Assembly: GCF_001905005.1 (NCBI RefSeq)
Contig: NZ_LWKZ01000025.1
Span: 124,001-188,000, forward strand
Reading direction: 5' to 3'
DNA length: 64,000 nucleotides
Origin: Streptomyces sp. CB02923
GTDB taxonomy: Bacteria; Actinomycetota; Actinomycetes; Streptomycetales; Streptomycetaceae
Positions 59,913-64,000 of the stretch are shown one piece after another (within the stretch, counting starts at the first letter, position 1; each line of letters starts with the position of its first letter). Made by a program: the position numbers and the translations under genes. The notes below the pieces were generated by a model. It had not been told where the DNA came from and did no database searches. It saw nothing but the letters and a program-made list of their open reading frames with translations.

Positions 59913-61534
59913 GCGATCCGCGCTGGGAGGCTCGCGCGGACCTCGTGGTGGTGGGGACCGGCGTCGCCGGCCTCACCGCCGCTCTGACCGCCGGGAGCCT
60001 CGGGCTGCGGGTCCTGGTGGTCACCAAGGGTGGCCCCGGCGACGGCAACACCCGGCATGCCCAGGGCGGTGTGGCCGTCGTGCTGCCCGCCGCCCACGAG
60101 CCCGGGGACACGGTCCAGCGGCACGCGCGGGACACCCACGCGGCCGGGGCCGGACTCTGCGAAGCGGACGCGGTCGAGCGGATCGTCACGTACGGCCCGG
60201 ACGTGGTCGAGCGGCTGCGCCGGACCGGTGCCCGGTTCGACACCGGGGAGGACGGTGTCCTCGCCCGCACACGCGAGGGCGGGCACAGCACGTTCCGGAT
60301 CCTGCGCGCCGGGGGCGACGCCACCGGCGCCGAGGTCGAACGGGCCCTGCTGGCGGCCGCGCGCGACCGCCGCGTCGCCATGCTGACCGGGCACACCGCC
60401 CTGGACGTGCTGCGCACGCCCGAGAAAGAGGTGGCGGGCCTGGCGGTGCTGGACGAGACCGCGGTGCCGGGGCTGATCAGCGCCCCGGCCGTGTTGGTGG
60501 CCACCGGCGGCCTCGGGCAGCTCTACCGGGCGACGTCCAACGCCGAAGGCGCCACCGGTGACGGGCTCGCCCTGGCCCTGCGCGCCGGAGCGGGCCTGTC
60601 GGACCTCGAATTCGTGCAGTTCCACCCGACCGTGCTGTTCACCGGCCCCGGCGCCCGCGGCCGCCGCCCCCTGGTCACGGAGGCCGTGCGCGGCGAGGGC
60701 GGCGTCCTGGTGGACGTCCGGGGCGAACGGGTGATGACCGGCGTCCACCCGCTCGCCGACCTCGCGCCGCGGGACGTGGTGTCCGCCGCGATCACCCGCC
60801 GGATGGCCGCGACGGAGGCCGACCACGTCCTGCTGGACGCCACACACCTCGGGCCGGAAGCCTTCAGGCGCCGCTTCCCGACCGTCCACGCCATGTGCGC
60901 CGCCGAGGGCATCGACGCGGCGCGCGAGCCCATACCGGTGGCGCCCGCCGCGCACTTCGCGTGCGGCGGGGTCCTGGCGACCGTGGAAGGCCGTACCGAG
61001 GTACGCGGACTGTACGCGGCCGGGGAAGTCGCGCGCACCGGACTGCACGGGGCCAACCGCCTCGCCTCCAACAGCCTGCTGGAAGGGCTCGTGGTCGGGG
61101 AGAGGGTGGCGAGGGCCGTCGCGGACGACCTCCGCGACCGTGCCCCGGCTGCACCGGACGCGGCCTGCTGGCCGGACCGCCCGGTGACCGCTGCCGTCGT
61201 CGAACGCGACGTCGTACAGCGGGAGATGAGCCGGCACGTCGGCATCGGCCGGTCGGCGGACGGCCTGGCGGAGGCCGCCGCCACCCTCACCGCCGGTTCG
61301 CGCCCGCGGCCGCTCGATAGCGCTCGGGCGGTCGAGGACGCGGCGCTCACCATGACGGCCTCGGCCCTCCTGGCGGCCGGGGCCGAGCGCCGCGAGACGC
61401 GCGGGTGCCACGTGCGCACCGACTTCCCGGACACCGATGACATCGCCTGGTGCCGCTCGACGACCGTGCGCCTGGACGAGGCCACCGGGCAGCCGGCCGT
61501 CCACCGTCCCGTTCCCCTGAGAGGAGCAGCATGA
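59909..61534 (+). CDS. nadB: L-aspartate oxidase
   Basis: Oxidises L-aspartate to iminoaspartate for NadA. The 541-residue flavoprotein has the N-terminal FAD motif VVVGTGVAGLTAALTAGSLG, HAQGGVAVVLP, the substrate region LEFVQFHPTVLF and the conserved GLHGANRLASNSLLEGLVVG. The ATG overlaps the nadA stop (ATGA). The C-terminal helical domain is complete. Confidence 0.95.
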   Translation: MSDPRWEARADLVVVGTGVAGLTAALTAGSLGLRVLVVTKGGPGDGNTRHAQGGVAVVLPAAHEPGDTVQRHARDTHAAGAGLCEADAVERIVTYGPDVVERLRRTGARFDTGEDGVLARTREGGHSTFRILRAGGDATGAEVERALLAAARDRRVAMLTGHTALDVLRTPEKEVAGLAVLDETAVPGLISAPAVLVATGGLGQLYRATSNAEGATGDGLALALRAGAGLSDLEFVQFHPTVLFTGPGARGRRPLVTEAVRGEGGVLVDVRGERVMTGVHPLADLAPRDVVSAAITRRMAATEADHVLLDATHLGPEAFRRRFPTVHAMCAAEGIDAAREPIPVAPAAHFACGGVLATVEGRTEVRGLYAAGEVARTGLHGANRLASNSLLEGLVVGERVARAVADDLRDRAPAAPDAACWPDRPVTAAVVERDVVQREMSRHVGIGRSADGLAEAAATLTAGSRPRPLDSARAVEDAALTMTASALLAAGAERRETRGCHVRTDFPDTDDIAWCRSTTVRLDEATGQPAVHRPVPLRGAA

Positions 61535-62457
61535 TCGCCGACGCCTGGTCGCCCGCGACCACCGAGCGGCTGCGCGCCGCCGGCCTCGACCCCGCGGACG
61601 TCCGCCGGGTGGCCGTGACCGCGCTGGAGGAGGACCTCCGCTACGGACCCGACGCGACCACCGCGGCCACCGTCCCCGCCGACGCGGTCACCGAGGCGGT
61701 CATCGCCACCCGGCAGCCGGGAGTACTGGCGGGCATGCCGGCGGCGCTGGCCGTACTGGACCTCGTCACCGGGGGCCGGTTCAAGGCCGCCGAGTGCCGG
61801 GCGGACGGCGACCGGCTCGCCCCCGGCGGCGTGGCGCTCCGCGTGTCGGCACCCACCCGTGAACTGCTCGTCGCCGAGCGCACCATGCTCAACCTCCTGT
61901 GCCACCTCTCCGGCATCGCCACCGTCACGGCCCGGTGGAGCGACGCGCTGGCCGGAACGCACTGCAAGGTCCGCGACAGCCGCAAGACCCTGCCGGGCCT
62001 GCGCCTGCTGGAGAAGTACGCGGTGCGCCGCGGCGGCGGCGTGAACCACCGCTTCGGCCTCGGTGACGCGCTCCTCGTCAAGGACAACCACATCGTCGCC
62101 GCCGGTTCGGCGGGCGCCGCGCTGACGGCGGCCCGCGCCCGGGCCTCCGGCAAGCCCTGCGAGGTGGAGGTGACCACGCTCACCGAGCTGGACGAGATGC
62201 TGGCCATGGGCGCCGACGAAGTGATGCTGGACAACTTCACCGTCGAACAGTGCGCCGAGGCCGTGCGCCGCCGCGACGCCGCGGGGGCCGGCACCCGCCT
62301 GGAGGCTTCGGGCGGACTCACCCTCGACGTGGCCGCCGCATACGCCCGCACCGGCGTCGACCTGCTCGCCGTCGGTGCGCTGACCCACTCGGCACCCGCC
62401 CTGGACCTGGGGCTGGACTTCGCCTCGCACACCGAAGGAGGAGAAGGGCACCGATGA
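61531..62457 (+). CDS. nadC: nicotinate-nucleotide pyrophosphorylase (quinolinate phosphoribosyltransferase)
   Basis: Converts quinolinate and PRPP to nicotinate mononucleotide, CO2 and pyrophosphate. The 308-residue protein shows EEDLRYGPDATTAA, RTMLNLLCHLSGIATVTARW, the substrate residues KVRDSRKTLPGLRLLEKYAV and LVKDNHIVAAG. The ATG overlaps the nadB stop and GAGGAG precedes it; its own stop overlaps the PKS start. Translational coupling of nadABC with a PKS gene is the strongest evidence that these enzymes feed the polyketide. Confidence 0.95.
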   Translation: MIADAWSPATTERLRAAGLDPADVRRVAVTALEEDLRYGPDATTAATVPADAVTEAVIATRQPGVLAGMPAALAVLDLVTGGRFKAAECRADGDRLAPGGVALRVSAPTRELLVAERTMLNLLCHLSGIATVTARWSDALAGTHCKVRDSRKTLPGLRLLEKYAVRRGGGVNHRFGLGDALLVKDNHIVAAGSAGAALTAARARASGKPCEVEVTTLTELDEMLAMGADEVMLDNFTVEQCAEAVRRRDAAGAGTRLEASGGLTLDVAAAYARTGVDLLAVGALTHSAPALDLGLDFASHTEGGEGHR

Positions 62458-64000
62458 GCCGACGCGAGACGGCCGCCCCCGACACCACCGGCACCGCCGA
62501 CCACCGCATCGCGGTGGTCGGCATCGGCTGCCGGTTCCCCGGCGCCGAAGGCCCCGGGGCGTTCTGGCGCAATCTGAGGAACGGCACCGAGAGCGTCACG
62601 TTCTTCGACGAAGAGCAGCTGACGGCAGCGGGGGTACCGGCGGCGCTGCGCGCCGACCCCGACTTCGTCCCGGCGCAGGCCGTGCTGGACGACGAGTTCG
62701 GCTTCGACGCGGGCTTCTTCGGCATCAGCCCCCGCGAGGCGGACATCATGGATCCGCAGCATCGGCTGATGCTGGAGTGCGCCTGGGAGGCCCTTGAGGA
62801 CAGCGGGCGCCGTCCCGACGCGGCGGGACAGAAGGTCGGCGTCTTCGCCGGCGGCTACCGCAGCGACTATCTCCAGCACGTACGCACCGATGGTGACGCT
62901 GCGGCGGAGTTCGCCCGGGACGTCGCCAACGACAGCGACTACCTGGCCACCCGCGTCTCGTACAAGCTCAACCTGACCGGCCCTTCGGTGACCGTGCAGA
63001 CCGCCTGCTCCACTTCGCTGGTCGCCGTGCATCTCGCCTGCCAGAGCCTGCTCCTGGGAGAGTCCGACACGGCGCTGGCCGGCGGTGCCACGGTCCGCTC
63101 GGGCCATCAGCGCGGATACCTCTTCCAGCGTGGCGGCATCCTCTCCTCCGACGGGCACTGCCGCGCCTTCGACGCCGGTGCCGAGGGCACCGTCATCGGC
63201 GAAGGCGTGGGGGTCGTCGTACTGCGCAGACTGGCTGACGCGATCGCGGACGGCGACCCGGTCCGTGCCGTGATCATCGGCTCCGCGGTCGGCAACGACG
63301 GCGCCGACCGGGTCGGCTTCACGGCGCCCGGGGTGCAGGGCCAGTCCGAGATCGTCCGCACCGCCCTGGAGCGCGCCGGCGTGCGGCCCGGCACCATCGG
63401 GTACGTCGAGACGCACGGCAGCGGCACACCGCTCGGCGACCGTATCGAGGTCGACGCGCTCGACCGGGCCTTCCGCGCCGCGGGGTGGCGCGAGGGCACC
63501 TGCGCCATCGGATCGGTCAAGACCAACATCGGGCACACCCATGCCGCCGCAGGCATCGCCGGGCTGATCAAAACGGTCCTCTCCCTCCAGCACCGGATGC
63601 TGCCGCCGACCCTCCACTTCGAGCGGCCCAACCCGCGTATCCGCTTCGCCCGTACGCCGTTCCGGGTCAACGACGAGCTCACCGCGTGGACGTCGGAATC
63701 CGGCCCGCTGCGGGCCGGAGTGAGCTCCTTCGGCCTGGGCGGCACGGGCGCACACGTCGTCCTGGAACAGGCACCGGAACCGGTCCGTACAGGGGACGGC
63801 GAGTCCCGGGGCGACTGGCACCTGCTGCCGGTGTCCGCCCGCGACGCGGAGGGCGCGGAACGGGCGGCCGAGCGACTGGCCGCCCACCTCCAGGACCACC
63901 CCGGCCTCCGGCTGGCCGACGTCGCCCGGACACTGCAGAACGGCCGACGCCACTTCCCGCACCGTCGGGTCGCCGTCGCCCGTGACCTGGAGGAGGCCGT
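62454..64000 (+). CDS. type I polyketide synthase, N-terminal part (cut by window end)
   Basis: About 515 residues are visible. Residues ~17-440 form a ketosynthase with Cys in VQTACSTSLVAVH, His in VETHGSGTPLGDRIE and His in KTNIGHTHAAAG, so it is an extending KS rather than a KSQ. The segment after it (LLPVSARDAEGAERAAERLA) is the usual KS-AT linker, predicting an acyltransferase next. The style (YLFQRGGILSSDGHCRAFDA) recalls KS domains of NRPS/PKS hybrids. The ATG overlaps the nadC stop, with GGAGGAG upstream. No loading module precedes the KS, so the starter must come from the free carrier. Confidence 0.93.
   Translation, partial: MSRRETAAPDTTGTADHRIAVVGIGCRFPGAEGPGAFWRNLRNGTESVTFFDEEQLTAAGVPAALRADPDFVPAQAVLDDEFGFDAGFFGISPREADIMDPQHRLMLECAWEALEDSGRRPDAAGQKVGVFAGGYRSDYLQHVRTDGDAAAEFARDVANDSDYLATRVSYKLNLTGPSVTVQTACSTSLVAVHLACQSLLLGESDTALAGGATVRSGHQRGYLFQRGGILSSDGHCRAFDAGAEGTVIGEGVGVVVLRRLADAIADGDPVRAVIIGSAVGNDGADRVGFTAPGVQGQSEIVRTALERAGVRPGTIGYVETHGSGTPLGDRIEVDALDRAFRAAGWREGTCAIGSVKTNIGHTHAAAGIAGLIKTVLSLQHRMLPPTLHFERPNPRIRFARTPFRVNDELTAWTSESGPLRAGVSSFGLGGTGAHVVLEQAPEPVRTGDGESRGDWHLLPVSARDAEGAERAAERLAAHLQDHPGLRLADVARTLQNGRRHFPHRRVAVARDLEEA

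Overview
The window is high-GC actinobacterial DNA, almost certainly the chromosome of a Streptomyces. The evidence is the codon bias (third positions almost all G or C), frequent GTG/TTG starts, stop-start overlaps inside operons, probable leaderless genes, a SARP activator, a tadA-tRNA-Ser neighbourhood, and several secondary-metabolism loci beside housekeeping genes.

Left part (1-15 kb): tsaD and alaS form a two-gene operon outside their usual neighbourhoods and may be second copies. Then come small regulator/enzyme units: a carbon-nitrogen hydrolase divergent from a LacI regulator with two perfect palindromic operators; an HD-domain protein divergent from a GlxA-type regulator; a TetR regulator divergent from a peroxiredoxin-like gene with an inverted-repeat operator; a methyltransferase; a TerD-PD-(D/E)XK nuclease fusion; a small lectin-like protein; and an Eis-type acetyltransferase.

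Middle part (15-29 kb): ten tightly packed genes, most overlapping by a few bases, encode a DegT aminotransferase, a family-2 glycosyltransferase, an FAD amine-oxidase-like protein, a class III aminotransferase, a 116-residue unknown, two GMC oxidoreductases, an SbnA-like PLP enzyme, a haem-oxygenase-like diiron oxidase and a ROK sugar kinase. An NCS1 permease follows. This looks like an undescribed biosynthetic cluster for an aminated sugar or cyclitol. From 29 to 43 kb lie an amidase, a degenerate APH-type kinase, membrane proteins (one HEPN-like), a zinc-limitation operon (Cys-less L32, COG0523 GTPase, Fur-family regulator, His-rich protein) with a Zur-like box, a sortase-type surface protein, an ECF sigma factor with a membrane partner, upp, and tadA with its partner gene, ending at tRNA-Ser(CGA) and a strong terminator.

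Right part (43-64 kb): an accessory island begins directly 3' of the tRNA. First is a minus-strand phosphonate operon (PEP mutase, phosphonopyruvate decarboxylase, aminoethylphosphonate transaminase, a 733-residue FAD/NAD(P)-binding protein, and a possible Cys-rich small ORF). Upstream of it are a fatty-acid-hydroxylase-like protein and a PlsC acyltransferase. Next comes a SARP-containing cluster with a P450, type II thioesterase, LOG-type phosphoribohydrolase, Sfp-type PPTase, aryl-acid adenylating enzyme, free carrier protein, nadA-nadB-nadC and a type I polyketide synthase that runs off the window. Together these suggest dedicated synthesis of a pyridine carboxylate (nicotinate or quinolinate) that is activated, loaded on the carrier and used as a polyketide starter. 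This hypothetical pathway is the most interesting system here.

All functions are read from motifs and context by eye. No database search, alignment or structure prediction was run.
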